Shown here in pieces: positions 1 to 9,756 of a stretch of 64,000 nucleotides of DNA (its first letter is position 1; every line of letters starts with the position of its first letter). The stretch is taken from the NCBI RefSeq assembly GCF_027568575.1, contig NZ_JANUVP010000015.1; one strand, written 5' to 3'. This stretch comes from Caldifermentibacillus hisashii. Its GTDB lineage: Bacteria > Bacillota > Bacilli > Bacillales > Caldibacillaceae. The notes beneath the pieces are model-generated. The model did no database searches, had not been told where the DNA came from, and was given only the letters and a program-made list of their open reading frames with translations. The position numbers and the translations under genes were made by a program.

Positions 1-55
1 GTATTTACTTTTTTGGCCCTAAGTTGGGAAAATAATTAATCTGAAAATTATGACA

Positions 56-589
56 TTATTTATGCAACACTAGTGATAATTTATATTTAAAAGATTTCAC
101 TAAAATCCCATTTACATCAAAATCTTTCGTTTCATCACGAACGAAACCAAGCTTCAAATAAAGTTGAATTGCAACATTCATAATATCCGTCGAATGAAGA
201 TACAAATATTCATCGCCTCGAAGTCTAGCAAACTTGAAACTTTCATTTAATAGTTTCTTCGCAATCCCATGACCTCTACCATTTGGATGAACACCTAGTA
301 GGCGGACAATCGTTGAATTAATATTTAATTCCGGCAAGTTATATGCCTTTTCTGATCCGATAAAAAGTTGAAGTCCACCTAATATTTCATTTCCCTTTTT
401 CGCAACAAGGATAGTTTCTGCATTTGGATTGTTTACACTATCTCTTATTTCAGCCTTATAATTTTCCCATGTTTCTTTAGAGGTGTAATCTTTTTCATAT
501 TGGGAATAGCTTTCAACTAAAACTTCCGCATAGCGGGTTTTATCTTCTTCCTTTAAATTTTCAATTACAATTTCTGAAACTACGCTCAA
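56..589 (-). CDS. ytmI: GNAT N-acetyltransferase, YtmI/SnaA-like
   Basis: A 177-residue GNAT-fold acetyltransferase. The acetyl-CoA loop is visible as HPNGRGHGIAKKL, followed by the usual family helix and a C-terminal ALQLYLKLGF-like segment (read here as AIQLYLKLGF). The open frame reaches 604, but the TTG at 589 is preferred because GGGAGTGG sits just before it; this gives the length I recall for B. subtilis YtmI (about 178 aa). In the known S-alkyl-cysteine salvage pathway this enzyme N-acetylates S-alkyl-cysteine before oxidative dealkylation. It is the last gene of a row with a glutaredoxin-like gene and two flavin monooxygenases, which is the main reason for the assignment; by sequence alone it is only a GNAT enzyme. 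Confidence 0.75.
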   Translation of the reverse strand: MSVVSEIVIENLKEEDKTRYAEVLVESYSQYEKDYTSKETWENYKAEIRDSVNNPNAETILVAKKGNEILGGLQLFIGSEKAYNLPELNINSTIVRLLGVHPNGRGHGIAKKLLNESFKFARLRGDEYLYLHSTDIMNVAIQLYLKLGFVRDETKDFDVNGILVKSFKYKLSLVLHK

Positions 590-628
590 AATTTCCACTC
601 CCAACTTTAAGTTAATGAAAAGTTGGTT

Positions 629-892
629 TTATACAGATATTGTTGCTAGCGCATTTTTTAAATGCTCTAAACCAACTTCTGTTACACCTGTATATGTCCC
701 ATTTTTTCCAATTTCAACAACAGGTACGTGACGAACACCATATTTTGTGTCTAAAATGTCTCGGAATTCATCATGATTTGTTACATCGATTGTTTTATAT
801 TCAATATTGTTTTCTTTTAAATATCCTTTCACTTCTGCGCAATAGCTACATCCTTCTTTCGACCAAACTACAACATCTAATTGTTTACTCAT
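629..892 (-). CDS. ytnI: glutaredoxin-like thiol protein, YtnI-like
   Basis: An 87-residue thioredoxin-fold protein with the redox motif CSYC near residue 16 and the cis-proline segment RHVPVVEIG near residue 55, as in glutaredoxins. A GAGGG ribosome site precedes the ATG. It lies 24 bp from the luciferase-like monooxygenase gene upstream and 39 bp before the acetyltransferase. In the B. subtilis ytm operon the equivalent small protein (CmoI/YtnI) belongs to the S-alkyl-cysteine dealkylation set, where a thiol reductant role is plausible. The fold is certain; the pathway role is inferred from gene order. Confidence 0.8.
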   Translation of the reverse strand: MSKQLDVVVWSKEGCSYCAEVKGYLKENNIEYKTIDVTNHDEFRDILDTKYGVRHVPVVEIGKNGTYTGVTEVGLEHLKNALATISV

Positions 893-915
893 TTTTATTC
901 CCTCTTTCTTTATGA

Positions 916-1920
916 TTAATTTTTAACTTTTTCAAATAAATTGGATGGTGCAAGTAGTTCAAAGGATTGAAACCTTTTTTCTGAATTTAGCACTGGTGTA
1001 TGGAGAATAAATTCATTAGCTTTAAATTTTTCATGGAAGTCATCTAATTGACTTTTAATTTGTTGTGGAGTTCCGTAAAGTAATTTGGAATCTAGCACTT
1101 CGATTTTGTAAGGTTCGCCAGCTTGTTCTCCATATTCTTTTGCATGTTCTTCTTTTAAAAAGGTTAATGTTCGACCACTTTGCAAATGTAATTTAATGAT
1201 AATAGAATTTTTTGCTATTTCTTCTGCTTCCTTTTCATCTTCTGATGCGAACACACCAATTCCGATAATAAAATTGCCATTTGGATAAATTTTGTGATAA
1301 GTTTCAGCTGATTGTCGCAATACTTCGTCATCCGTTACAAAAAATCGAGCGAATACGTAAGGTAACTGCAATTCAGCTGCTAATTTTGCACTTCCTGGAC
1401 TACCACCTAATACGTAAATTGGTGGTTTCACTTTCGGTGATGGTGTTGCCTTCACTCCATATAAAGGATGATCTTTTGGCAAAGTATCATTAACATAATC
1501 TTTTAACTCTTTTACTCGGACATTAAAGTCAGCACCTGAATTGACCGTGCCATATTGTAAAGCTTTTGTTGCAAGGGGAAGGCCTCCTGGTGCTTTCCCA
1601 ACACCTAAATCAACTCGATTAGGTGCAAGACTCGATAAAACGTTAAAGTTTTCTGCAACTTTATATGGGCTATAGTGAGTAATCATTACACCTCCCGCTC
1701 CAACACGAATTGTATTCGTTTTAGCTAATAAATAAGAAATGAGCACTTCTGGAGAAGATCCATGAACATCTTGACTATTATGATGTTCTGAAACCCAGAA
1801 ACGGTTATAACCGAGCTTTTCTGCTGTTTGGGCTAGTCGTATTGTGTCTTGAAATGCATCCTCTGGTGTAGATTGATTAATAACAGGGCTTTGATCTAAA
1901 ATACTTAATTTGTATGACAT
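916..1920 (-). CDS. ytmO: luciferase-like FMN-dependent monooxygenase, YtmO-like
   Basis: A 334-residue member of the LLM class flavin-dependent oxidoreductases. It opens with the typical strand LSILDQSPV, then RFWVSEHHN and the segment TIRVGAGGVMITHYSP, all hallmarks of the family TIM barrel. The length equals that of B. subtilis YtmO as I recall it. A GAGGAGG site precedes the ATG. It probably uses reduced FMN and oxygen on a sulfur-containing substrate in the same pathway as the neighbouring NtaA-type monooxygenase. The exact reaction of this family member is not visible from sequence. Confidence 0.8.
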   Translation of the reverse strand: MSYKLSILDQSPVINQSTPEDAFQDTIRLAQTAEKLGYNRFWVSEHHNSQDVHGSSPEVLISYLLAKTNTIRVGAGGVMITHYSPYKVAENFNVLSSLAPNRVDLGVGKAPGGLPLATKALQYGTVNSGADFNVRVKELKDYVNDTLPKDHPLYGVKATPSPKVKPPIYVLGGSPGSAKLAAELQLPYVFARFFVTDDEVLRQSAETYHKIYPNGNFIIGIGVFASEDEKEAEEIAKNSIIIKLHLQSGRTLTFLKEEHAKEYGEQAGEPYKIEVLDSKLLYGTPQQIKSQLDDFHEKFKANEFILHTPVLNSEKRFQSFELLAPSNLFEKVKN

Positions 1921-1968
1921 TCTTTACCTCCTCAACCGATAATACAAATTGAAATAGTAAGTTTTAAG

Positions 1969-3297
1969 TTACACATGTTGCTTTGCATATCGGTTTTCTT
2001 TGAAAGGAATACCAAGATTTCCTCTTAACGTATCCGCTTCATATTCAGTGCGATATAAACCGCGTTGTTGTAAGATTGGTACAACTTTTTCAACAAAATC
2101 TTCAAGGGCGTGCGGTACAGAAACAGCAAACATAAATCCATCACCAGCCTCTTCTACAAACCATTTTTCAATTTTATTAGCGACATCTTCTGGTGTGCCG
2201 AAAAACTCTGGTTTTGGTGTTGTTTCACGCAATGCCACTTCTCTTAATGTTAATCCTAATTCTTTTGCCTCTTTTTTAATTCGTTCAGTTGTACTTCTGA
2301 ATGAATTTGCTCCTATATCACCGATATCTGGGAATGGTGCATCTAAATCATATTGTGAAAAATCATGATGATCAAAATAGCGACCTAAATAATCTAAAGC
2401 TCTTTCAATCGTTACTAAATTTTTCACTTCATTATATTTTCTTTCTGCTTCTTCCACCGTATCTCCAATAATAGGTGATAGTAATGGGAAAATTAATACT
2501 TCATCTGGATTGCGACCAGCTTTAGCAACTTCCTCTTTTACTTTTTTGTAAAATTGTTTTGATAATTCTAAAGTTGGGAAGTTTGTAAAAATCGCATCAG
2601 CATGTTTTGCAGCAAGTTTTACTCCTGCCTCTGAAGAACCTGCTTGGAAAATAACCGGTTGACCTTGTTTTGATCGAGCAACATTTAACGGTCCTTTTAC
2701 AGAGAAATATTTTCCTTTATGGTTTAATGTATGAAGCTTTTCTGGATCAAAAAATTGGTCCTTTTCCACATCTGCAATAAAGGCATCGTCTTCCCAAGAA
2801 TCCCATAAACCTTTAGCTACTTCTAAATATTCGTCCGCAATTTCGTAACGAGTTGGATGATCTGGATGTTCTTCGATTGTTTTATTGAAGTTTAAGGCAG
2901 TGCCTTCTAATGGGGTTGTTACGACATTCCATCCAGCTCTTCCATCGCTAATTAAATCTAATGAAGCAAGTTGTCTGGATACATTAAATGGTTCACTATA
3001 AGAAGTGGAAATTGTTCCTACTAAACCGATATTTTTCGTTACTGTAGCTAATGCAGATAAAATCGTTACGGGCTCAAAACGATTTAAAAAATGGGGAATC
3101 GATTTTTCATTAATGTAAAGTCCGTCAGCAATAAAAATTAAATCAAATTTACCTTTTTCCGCTACTTGTGCTTGTTGCGTATAAAATTGTAAACTAACAC
3201 TTTGATTTGGCTTCACTTCTGGGTGTTTCCATATGGAAATATGGCCGCCTACTCCGTGAATTAATGCGCCAAAATGTAATTTTCTTTCTTTTCCCAT
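1969..3297 (-). CDS. ytnJ: NtaA/SnaA/DmoA-family FMN-dependent monooxygenase, YtnJ/CmoJ-like
   Basis: A 442-residue two-component flavin monooxygenase. Family marks are the N-terminal strand with GVGGHISIWKHP, the segment DGRAGWNVVTT near residue 140 and SSEAGVKLAAKHADAIF near residue 222. CmoJ/YtnJ of B. subtilis, also 442 aa by memory, oxidises N-acetyl-S-alkyl-cysteine so that the alkyl group leaves and acetyl-cysteine remains. This is the first gene of the four-gene row running down to the acetyltransferase, with AAGGAGGT before its ATG. The 318 bp upstream contain no recognisable S-box or T-box, so control probably lies with the nearby LysR protein. Confidence 0.82.
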   Translation of the reverse strand: MGKERKLHFGALIHGVGGHISIWKHPEVKPNQSVSLQFYTQQAQVAEKGKFDLIFIADGLYINEKSIPHFLNRFEPVTILSALATVTKNIGLVGTISTSYSEPFNVSRQLASLDLISDGRAGWNVVTTPLEGTALNFNKTIEEHPDHPTRYEIADEYLEVAKGLWDSWEDDAFIADVEKDQFFDPEKLHTLNHKGKYFSVKGPLNVARSKQGQPVIFQAGSSEAGVKLAAKHADAIFTNFPTLELSKQFYKKVKEEVAKAGRNPDEVLIFPLLSPIIGDTVEEAERKYNEVKNLVTIERALDYLGRYFDHHDFSQYDLDAPFPDIGDIGANSFRSTTERIKKEAKELGLTLREVALRETTPKPEFFGTPEDVANKIEKWFVEEAGDGFMFAVSVPHALEDFVEKVVPILQQRGLYRTEYEADTLRGNLGIPFKENRYAKQHV

Positions 3298-3560
3298 ATA
3301 GCTTACCTCCTTATACCAAGTAATTTTATATGTTTAATAAAATATCTGTTTGATAAATACTACCAACACTTTTTTTAAAAAGCAATAGTTTTCTTAATCA
3401 ATTTATATTTGTTGCTAATAGAAAATCTTTATTAGTGATTTTCAAATGGACGATACAGCTCATTTTTCTATGCAAAAAGCTATTTTAAAAGGATTTCTTG
3501 TAGTAATCCCACTAGGGCAAATTGTGACAATTTATTGTATCTTCAAAAAATATAGAAATA

Positions 3561-3597
3561 AAGCTGCCCAGAAAGGAATATATTTTCTGGACAGCTT
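3561..3597 (-). terminator. hairpin terminator of the M20 amidohydrolase gene
   Basis: Arms AAGCTGCCCAGAAA and TTTCTGGACAGCTT pair with one mismatch around a short AT loop, 19 bp beyond the stop codon of the M20 gene. The T tract on the minus strand is imperfect. The short frame on the plus strand that runs through the hairpin is not credible as a gene. Confidence 0.65.
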
Positions 3598-3615
3598 CTC
3601 ACTTCATAATAAAAA

Positions 3616-4764
3616 TTATTTATTTAGCTGTTTTAAAGCGTTTAATGAAAGCGTTGCAAAATAATTGCTAGCAACTATTAAAGCATCTTCATTAATCGTA
3701 AAGGAAGGATGATGCCATTCGTGAGTACCATCTACACCCATCCAAACGAAATATCCTGGTATTAATTCTTGGTAATAGGCAAAGTCTTCTCCAGCAGGAC
3801 TTTGTTCAGCCTCCACAATTTCATAACCTAGTTGCAATCCTGTTTCTTTTACTATATCAGTAAAAATTGGAGAATTATCTACAGTGGATACGGAAGGATA
3901 CCATTTTAAAACACCTTTCGCTCCGAAACTAGAAGCAATTCCTTCTACAATTCGTTTCATTAATTGAGGAATTTTTTCCCGCGCTTCCTTCTGAAAAACA
4001 CGAACTGTCCCTTCTAATACAGCACTATCAGGAATGACGTTCCACGTATTCCCTGCCTCTATTTTTGTAACACTAATAACCGCATTATCAAATGCACTTA
4101 AATTTCTACTTACGATGGATTGCAATGCGGAAATAAGTTGACCGCTAATCACAATCGGATCAATAGCGTTGTTTGGAATACCCGCATGGCCACCTACACC
4201 TGTAATTTCAATTTTAAATCGGTCAACTGCTGCCATTAAAGAGCCTTCTCTTACTCCAATTGTTCCTACTGGTAAGTCTGGTTTGTTGTGCATACCAAAA
4301 ATAGCTTCGACGTTTTCTAAAGCTCCTGCTTTTAACACATACTTAGCACCAAGTGCAATTTCTTCACCAGGTTGAAAAATAAATCGGACATTACCATGTA
4401 ATTCATCTTTACGTTCATTCAATAAAATGGCTGTTCCAATCATCGATACAGTGTGAAAATCATGACCACATGCATGCATCGCATTTTTGATTTTTGATGA
4501 AAAAGGTAAATCTGTCTTTTCCTCAATAGGAAGTGCATCAATATCAGCACGTAAGGCAATTGTTGGACCCGGATGATTTCCTTTAATTTCTGCCACTACA
4601 CCGACTTCTAAACCTAAATCTAAAATTTCAATATTTTCTTTTTCAAGCCATGCTTTAATTTTTTTCGTTGTTTCATATTCTTTCATCGAAATTTCAGGAT
4701 ACATATGTAAATCTCTTCTGTAGGATATTAACTGTTTATGCAAAGTTTCTGTTTGAATTGACAT
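3616..4764 (-). CDS. M20-family amidohydrolase (N-acyl-amino-acid deacylase)
   Basis: A 382-residue metallo-amidohydrolase of the M20D type. The metal-binding motif MHACGHDFH is near residue 93, a second metal/catalytic segment FQPGEEIALGA near residue 129, and the C-terminal HHPSFTINEDAL motif is near residue 353. B. subtilis has such enzymes in both S-alkyl-cysteine operons (YtnL and the 380-aa YxeP), where they remove the N-acetyl group from acetyl-cysteine. The length is closer to YxeP. It has its own ribosome site (AAGGAG), its own terminator, and sits between the monooxygenases and the LysR gene. General deacylation is certain, the exact substrate inferred. Confidence 0.82.
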   Translation of the reverse strand: MSIQTETLHKQLISYRRDLHMYPEISMKEYETTKKIKAWLEKENIEILDLGLEVGVVAEIKGNHPGPTIALRADIDALPIEEKTDLPFSSKIKNAMHACGHDFHTVSMIGTAILLNERKDELHGNVRFIFQPGEEIALGAKYVLKAGALENVEAIFGMHNKPDLPVGTIGVREGSLMAAVDRFKIEITGVGGHAGIPNNAIDPIVISGQLISALQSIVSRNLSAFDNAVISVTKIEAGNTWNVIPDSAVLEGTVRVFQKEAREKIPQLMKRIVEGIASSFGAKGVLKWYPSVSTVDNSPIFTDIVKETGLQLGYEIVEAEQSPAGEDFAYYQELIPGYFVWMGVDGTHEWHHPSFTINEDALIVASNYFATLSLNALKQLNK

Positions 4765-4793
4765 TTTTTATCTGCTCCTTAAATAAATTAAAA

Positions 4794-4831
4794 GGGCTGT
4801 AAAGAAAGCACATTTCTTTCTGGACAGCTCC
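4794..4831 (-). terminator. hairpin terminator of the LysR gene
   Basis: Read on the minus strand, GAGCTGTCCAGAAAGA and TCTTTACAGCCC form a stem followed by CTTTTAATTT. It lies 30 bp past the LysR stop. The arm CTGTCCAGAAA also occurs in the hairpin at 3561-3597, so the two terminators share a sequence. Confidence 0.7.
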
Positions 4832-4861
4832 AAAATTTTCCTTATCTCTAATAAACCTTCG

Positions 4862-5791
4862 TTAAAGATTTAATATCGGCTCTTTCAATTGATTTCCCAC
4901 TATCGGAAAATTGTCGTTGTAAAAAGATTGAATTGAACGTTCTATACTATTTTGAATTTTTTCGATTACATTTGAGTGAGTGAAAGTTAAGTAGATTTGT
5001 TGTTTAATGGTAATTAAATTAGTAGTGTCTATAACAACTAATTCACCGTTCTCCACTTCTTCTTTCACACTTAACAACGGCAAAAAGCCAATGCTTTGCT
5101 TATTTTTAATAATCGATTTAGCTACTTCTAAATGATCTACTTTAAATTCAATATTTGGTTCAACACGCTCTAATTCAAAAATTTTATATATAAAATTCCA
5201 ATCAAAAGCACCACATTCAAAAAATACTACTGATTCATCTGCTAATTTTTTTATCGTTACTTCTTCCCCTCTAGCAAATGGATGTTCCGGATAAACAATG
5301 AGTTGAACGGAATTATCTAGTACTACTTGCTGCTCCACTTTCTCGTTAGACATTTGTTTTGTAAAGGCAAAATCAATTTCGTGATTTAAAAGCTTTACAA
5401 TTAATTCATCATTGGAACCAGAAATAAATTTAAAGTTAATGTCTGGATAGTCATTTTTCCAAATCACTAATGCATGGGGAATGAAATAATTAGACGTAAT
5501 TGAATTTGCACCAAAAATGATTTCATTTTGCTTCGTCTTTTTTCTTATTTGATTTTTCCCCTGTCTGACCGTTTGTAAAATTTGCTCTGCATATGGGATG
5601 AAATCTTTTCCATGCTGATTTAAAATTAAATTTTTTCCTTGACGTGTAAATAATTCGACATTTAATTCACGTTCTAAAGATTTTATTCGTGCTGTAACAG
5701 TAGGTTGGGATAAGTATAGAGCCTTTGATGCCTTATGAATACTTTTTAACTGGACTACATAAATAAACGCTTCTAATTGATCTATATTCAA
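4862..5791 (-). CDS. LysR-family transcriptional regulator, YtlI-like
   Basis: A 309-residue LysR regulator. The winged helix is at residues 1-60 (opening NIDQLEAFIYVVQ, with the recognition-helix region LSQPTVTARIKSLE near 28-41), followed by a hinge and a periplasmic-binding-like effector domain to the C terminus. The start is TTG. Its length and its place beside the sulfur salvage genes match YtlI/AscR, the activator of the B. subtilis ytm operon, which itself answers to the cysteine regulator CymR. It reads in the same direction as the M20 gene, with a terminator between them. The regulated promoter is probably the one before the NtaA-type monooxygenase, but I could not pick an operator. 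Confidence 0.8.
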   Translation of the reverse strand: MNIDQLEAFIYVVQLKSIHKASKALYLSQPTVTARIKSLERELNVELFTRQGKNLILNQHGKDFIPYAEQILQTVRQGKNQIRKKTKQNEIIFGANSITSNYFIPHALVIWKNDYPDINFKFISGSNDELIVKLLNHEIDFAFTKQMSNEKVEQQVVLDNSVQLIVYPEHPFARGEEVTIKKLADESVVFFECGAFDWNFIYKIFELERVEPNIEFKVDHLEVAKSIIKNKQSIGFLPLLSVKEEVENGELVVIDTTNLITIKQQIYLTFTHSNVIEKIQNSIERSIQSFYNDNFPIVGNQLKEPILNL

Positions 5792-6022
5792 TTACATCCA
5801 ACTCCATTCTGAAAAAATTTAATTCCTACTATTAAACTATTAATATATAGAATTACATAATAATTTTAGTAAATCAATATATTCACTAGGAATTAAGAAA
5901 AATAATAAATAATGTAGCAAAAATAAAGATATTTCACTTTAATTTCACACATTATTTTCAATTTTATCATATAATACATTATTTTGGAAATTTTATTTTA
6001 CTTAAGCAATGCAATTATTTTC

Positions 6023-7963
6023 CTAATAATATAAATGACATGCGACTTTATGATTTTCTTTAACTTCATCAAAAACCGGTTCTTTTTCTTTACATACATC
6101 CGTTGCAAAAGGACAACGAGTATGTAATACACAACCTTTCGGAACATTTGTTGCACTCGGTATTTCTCCTTCAAGATAAATTGGGTCGCTTTTTCTTTCA
6201 ATAGAAGGAATTGCCGAAACTAATGCTTTAGTATATGGGTGTATAGGATGATTATATACTTCATCGGCATTTCCTAGCTCCACAATTTTGCCTAAATACA
6301 TAACAGCGATGCGGTCGCTCATGTAATGTACAACATCTAAATTATGAGATATAAATAAATAAGTTAACGAATATTTTTGCTGCAATGATTTTAATAAATT
6401 TAAAATTTGAGCCTGAACGGAAACATCGAGTGCGGATACCGGTTCATCTAATACTAATAATTTCGGTTTTAATATTAAAGCTCTCGCAATGCCAACTCGT
6501 TGTTTTTGTCCTCCACTCAGTTCGTGAATATACTTATCACGATAACTTTCGTCTAATCCTATATCTTTTATCATTTCGTTTACTAATTGTTTTCTTTCAC
6601 TTGGTGTGCCGATTTTTTGGATAATTAACGGTTCTTCTATTAATTTGCCAACTTTATGTCGAGGATTTAGTGCCGAATGAGCATCTTGAAAAACATATTG
6701 AATATCCTTTTTCAACAACATTTTTTGCTTGCCATTCATTTCACCAATTGATTGACCGTTATATTTTAATAAACCGTTGGACGGCTCAAGTAATTGACCA
6801 ATTACTTGACCTAAAGTTGATTTTCCACTACCGCTTTCCCCAACTAAACCGAGCGTTTCTCCTTCATTTAATTCAAGTGTCACCTTTGAAACAGCATGCA
6901 ACTTTTGAGTTTTATATAATTTTTTTTGAATATATACCTTTTCTAAATTTTCAATTTCAAGTAACGATTGCTTCATATTTTGTTCACTTCCTTGACAATC
7001 TAGTTGGCTTAAAAAACAGCTTACTTCATGGTTTTCATCTATTTTTTCCTTCTGCGGTTTTGTTGTAAAGCATTTATCAAAGGCAAATTCACAACGATTA
7101 GCAAAGGGACAACCTTGAATTCTTTCATGTAGTGGCGGGACTGTACCTGTAATTGAATATAACGGTAATCCTTTTTTATTCGGTGTTGGTATTGAGTTAA
7201 TTAATCCTTTTGTATATGGATGTTGAGGATTTTTTAATACTTCTTCTTTATTTCCTACTTCTACTACTTCCCCAGCATATAAAACGGCAATCCGATCACA
7301 AACTTCTCCTATTAAACCTAAATCATGCGAAATAAGTAAAATGGTCATTTTGTGACTATCGCGTATATCTTTTAACAGTTTTAAAATTTGGGCTTGAATT
7401 GTTACATCCAATGCTGTTGTCGGCTCATCGGCAATTAGCAATTTAGGCTGACATACTATCGCTATTGCTATCATAATTCGTTGCTGCATCCCGCCTGATA
7501 GTTGATGTGGATAATCGTTTAGCAATTGTTCCGCGCGAGGTAAACCTACTTTTTGAATTACTTCAATAGCTAATTTTCTTGCCTCTTGTTTTGAAATTTT
7601 ATTATGCCTTCTAATTACTTCAATTATTTGATTTCCTATTGTTTTTGAAGGATTTAACGATGTCATTGGATTTTGAAAAATTATTGATATGTCATTTCCT
7701 CGTATATTTTGAATTTCCTTTTTAGACTTCCGAATAATTGACTCTTCTTCAAATAAAATATCCCCATCGGAAATAATCATGTTATCAGGCTGTAATCCGA
7801 TAATTGAATTTGTTAATACGCTTTTTCCTGAACCAGATTCTCCTACAATGCCGAATATTTCACCTTTTTTAACTGATAATGATACATTTGAAAGGACATT
7901 AAGATTTTTCTTTTTTTGTTTCAGTTGAATTGTCAAATCTTGTATTTTTAATAATTGTTCCAT
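6023..7963 (-). CDS. oligopeptide-type ABC importer ATPase, two fused ABC domains (OppD-OppF fusion)
   Basis: A 646-residue protein with two complete nucleotide-binding halves. Half one has Walker A GESGSGKS near residue 41, signature LSGGMQQR near 155 and Walker B LLIADEPTTALD near 175. Half two has GESGSGKS near 375, LSGGQKQR near 483 and LLVLDEPVSALD near 505. Each half ends in the Opp/Dpp-type C-terminal cysteine cluster (GCPFANRCEFAFDKC and GCVLHTRCPFATDVC) that binds an Fe-S cluster in relatives. Such fusions (GsiA, YejF type) drive peptide or glutathione importers. This is the last gene of the operon starting at the CocE gene. An overlapping 67-residue frame is a shadow. Confidence 0.9.
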   Translation of the reverse strand: MEQLLKIQDLTIQLKQKKKNLNVLSNVSLSVKKGEIFGIVGESGSGKSVLTNSIIGLQPDNMIISDGDILFEEESIIRKSKKEIQNIRGNDISIIFQNPMTSLNPSKTIGNQIIEVIRRHNKISKQEARKLAIEVIQKVGLPRAEQLLNDYPHQLSGGMQQRIMIAIAIVCQPKLLIADEPTTALDVTIQAQILKLLKDIRDSHKMTILLISHDLGLIGEVCDRIAVLYAGEVVEVGNKEEVLKNPQHPYTKGLINSIPTPNKKGLPLYSITGTVPPLHERIQGCPFANRCEFAFDKCFTTKPQKEKIDENHEVSCFLSQLDCQGSEQNMKQSLLEIENLEKVYIQKKLYKTQKLHAVSKVTLELNEGETLGLVGESGSGKSTLGQVIGQLLEPSNGLLKYNGQSIGEMNGKQKMLLKKDIQYVFQDAHSALNPRHKVGKLIEEPLIIQKIGTPSERKQLVNEMIKDIGLDESYRDKYIHELSGGQKQRVGIARALILKPKLLVLDEPVSALDVSVQAQILNLLKSLQQKYSLTYLFISHNLDVVHYMSDRIAVMYLGKIVELGNADEVYNHPIHPYTKALVSAIPSIERKSDPIYLEGEIPSATNVPKGCVLHTRCPFATDVCKEKEPVFDEVKENHKVACHLYY

Positions 7964-7980
7964 TTTATCATCCTTCCAAA

Positions 7981-8793
7981 TTATTTTTTAATATCATGTA
8001 AATCCCTTAATCCATCACCAAGTAAATTAAAGCCTAATACTGTTAACGTCAGCATAATACCAGGAGCAACTGTGTACCACGGAGCTTTTTGTGCATAACC
8101 TTGGGCGTCTTTTAACATACTTCCCCAGCTTGGATCAGGTGGTTGTACGCCTAATCCTAAATAACTTAAGGCCGCTTCAATTAATATTGCTGTCGAAAAA
8201 CTTAAAGATGCCGTCACAATAATTGGTGCTATATTGTTTGGTAATATGTAGAGAAAAATAATTCGTAAATGACTCGCTCCAAAGTTTCTTGCCGCTTTAA
8301 CAAAATTCGCTTGTTTAAATTTTAAAAATCCACTTCGAATAATTCTTGCAAAACTTGGTATCGACATAATTCCGATGGCGATTACTGTTACAGTTAAACT
8401 CGGCTTAAAAATTGTCACTAACATAAGGGCTAATAAAATTCCTGGAAATGCAAGTAAGGCATCAATAAATCTCATGAATACTTCATCAATCCAACCACCA
8501 AAATAACCAGCTATTGAACCGATAATGATACCACCTGTTAGACCAATTAATACAGAGCAAGTTCCTACTATAAATGCCGTTTGGGACCCTTGCATGATTC
8601 TACTTAAAATATCTCGACCAAAATTATCTGTTCCTAATAAATATTCTTTATTAGGCGCTAACAATCTTTTGGCAATATTCATGTCATTTACATTATTAGG
8701 TAAATAAAAAAAACTTATAATAAAAATTGCTAATAATAAAGTAACAATTGTGCCGCCTACAATTAAATTAAAATTTTTCAGCACATTTTCCAC
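7981..8793 (-). CDS. oligopeptide ABC transporter permease, OppC/DppC-like
   Basis: A 270-residue inner-membrane permease with about six transmembrane helices. It carries the DppC family marks GTDNFGRDILSRIMQG near residue 56 and the EAA-type coupling loop EAALSYLGLGVQPPDPSWG near 206. The GTG at 8793 gives the full domain; a GTG four codons later is an alternative because the ribosome site AGGGAAGTGG overlaps the first. It overlaps nothing but is only 4 bp from the OppB-like gene, so the two are cotranscribed and form the membrane channel. Confidence 0.9.
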   Translation of the reverse strand: MENVLKNFNLIVGGTIVTLLLAIFIISFFYLPNNVNDMNIAKRLLAPNKEYLLGTDNFGRDILSRIMQGSQTAFIVGTCSVLIGLTGGIIIGSIAGYFGGWIDEVFMRFIDALLAFPGILLALMLVTIFKPSLTVTVIAIGIMSIPSFARIIRSGFLKFKQANFVKAARNFGASHLRIIFLYILPNNIAPIIVTASLSFSTAILIEAALSYLGLGVQPPDPSWGSMLKDAQGYAQKAPWYTVAPGIMLTLTVLGFNLLGDGLRDLHDIKK

Positions 8794-8797
8794 TTCC

Positions 8798-9739
8798 CTA
8801 CTTTAATCTAATTTTCGGATCTAATACGCGATAAGAAAGATCTACTAATAGATTGACTAAGATTGCGATAATTGCAATGAAAAATACCATTCCTTGTACT
8901 AATGGGAAATCTCGATCTCCAATTGCTGTAATTAGCATTCGACCAAAACCAGGTAAGGCAAATACTTGTTCAATGACTAAACTACCTGCTAAAATTTCCC
9001 CAAAGTTTAATCCTGCAATTGTAATAACTGGTATTAGCGCATTTCTTAAAACGTGATGAAATAAAATTTGGTACCCTTTTAATCCTTTACTCGTAGCAGT
9101 TCTCACATAATCTAAACTTAATTGTTCAATAATTGTCGTTCTTAAATACCTAATAATAATGGCAATTTGAGGTATCGCAATTGCTAGAGCAGGAAAAAAT
9201 AACGATTTAAAGGCTAAAAAGGGATTTTCTGACCACTCAACATAGCCACCTACTGAAATAATTTTTAAAAACAATCCGAAAATCATAATTAATATTATTC
9301 CCATCCAAAAGGAAGGGACAGCTAAACCAATTTGAGAACTAATCGAAATGATGATATCCGGTAACTTTCCTTTATAACTTGCTGCTAAAATTCCTAATGG
9401 TATTGACACTATTATCGTTATGAGAATAGAAATAACCGCTAATGAAAAAGTGACACCTATTCTTTCACCAATTAGTGAAAGAACAGGCTGTGAAAAACGA
9501 AGAGATTCTCCAAAATCAAATAGAACAATACCTTTTAAAAAATCGAAAAATTGTTCTGTTAAAGTTTTGTCTAAACCTAACTTTTGTTCTAGTGCAGCAA
9601 TTTGAGAAGGGGTAGCTTCTACCCCTAAAATGATATGAGCTGGATTACCTGGAATAATTCGAAAAGCTATAAAGATTAGTAGTATAACAAATAATAATGT
9701 AACAACCGAGCTTATTATTTTTTTAATGACATAATCCAT
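8798..9739 (-). CDS. oligopeptide ABC transporter permease, OppB/DppB-like
   Basis: A 313-residue permease with the classical DppB start (one helix, then RIIPGNPAHIILG), six predicted membrane segments and the coupling motif RTATSKGLKGYQILFHHVLRNALIP (cited here by its ends, residues about 203-227). GGAGG precedes the ATG. It pairs with the OppC-like subunit downstream. The gene order binding protein, OppB, OppC, fused ATPase is a complete nickel/peptide/opine-type (PepT) importer. Confidence 0.9.
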   Translation of the reverse strand: MDYVIKKIISSVVTLLFVILLIFIAFRIIPGNPAHIILGVEATPSQIAALEQKLGLDKTLTEQFFDFLKGIVLFDFGESLRFSQPVLSLIGERIGVTFSLAVISILITIIVSIPLGILAASYKGKLPDIIISISSQIGLAVPSFWMGIILIMIFGLFLKIISVGGYVEWSENPFLAFKSLFFPALAIAIPQIAIIIRYLRTTIIEQLSLDYVRTATSKGLKGYQILFHHVLRNALIPVITIAGLNFGEILAGSLVIEQVFALPGFGRMLITAIGDRDFPLVQGMVFFIAIIAILVNLLVDLSYRVLDPKIRLK

Positions 9740-9756
9740 TTCATATCCTCCAGTAA

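Noticed and set aside
3298..3445. Possible S-box or T-box leader before the sulfur monooxygenase operon
   Set aside because: No conserved riboswitch motif, no specifier or antitermination hairpin was found in the AT-rich leader.
3446..3664. 72-residue plus-strand frame
   Set aside because: No ribosome site; it runs through a terminator hairpin and into the end of the M20 gene.
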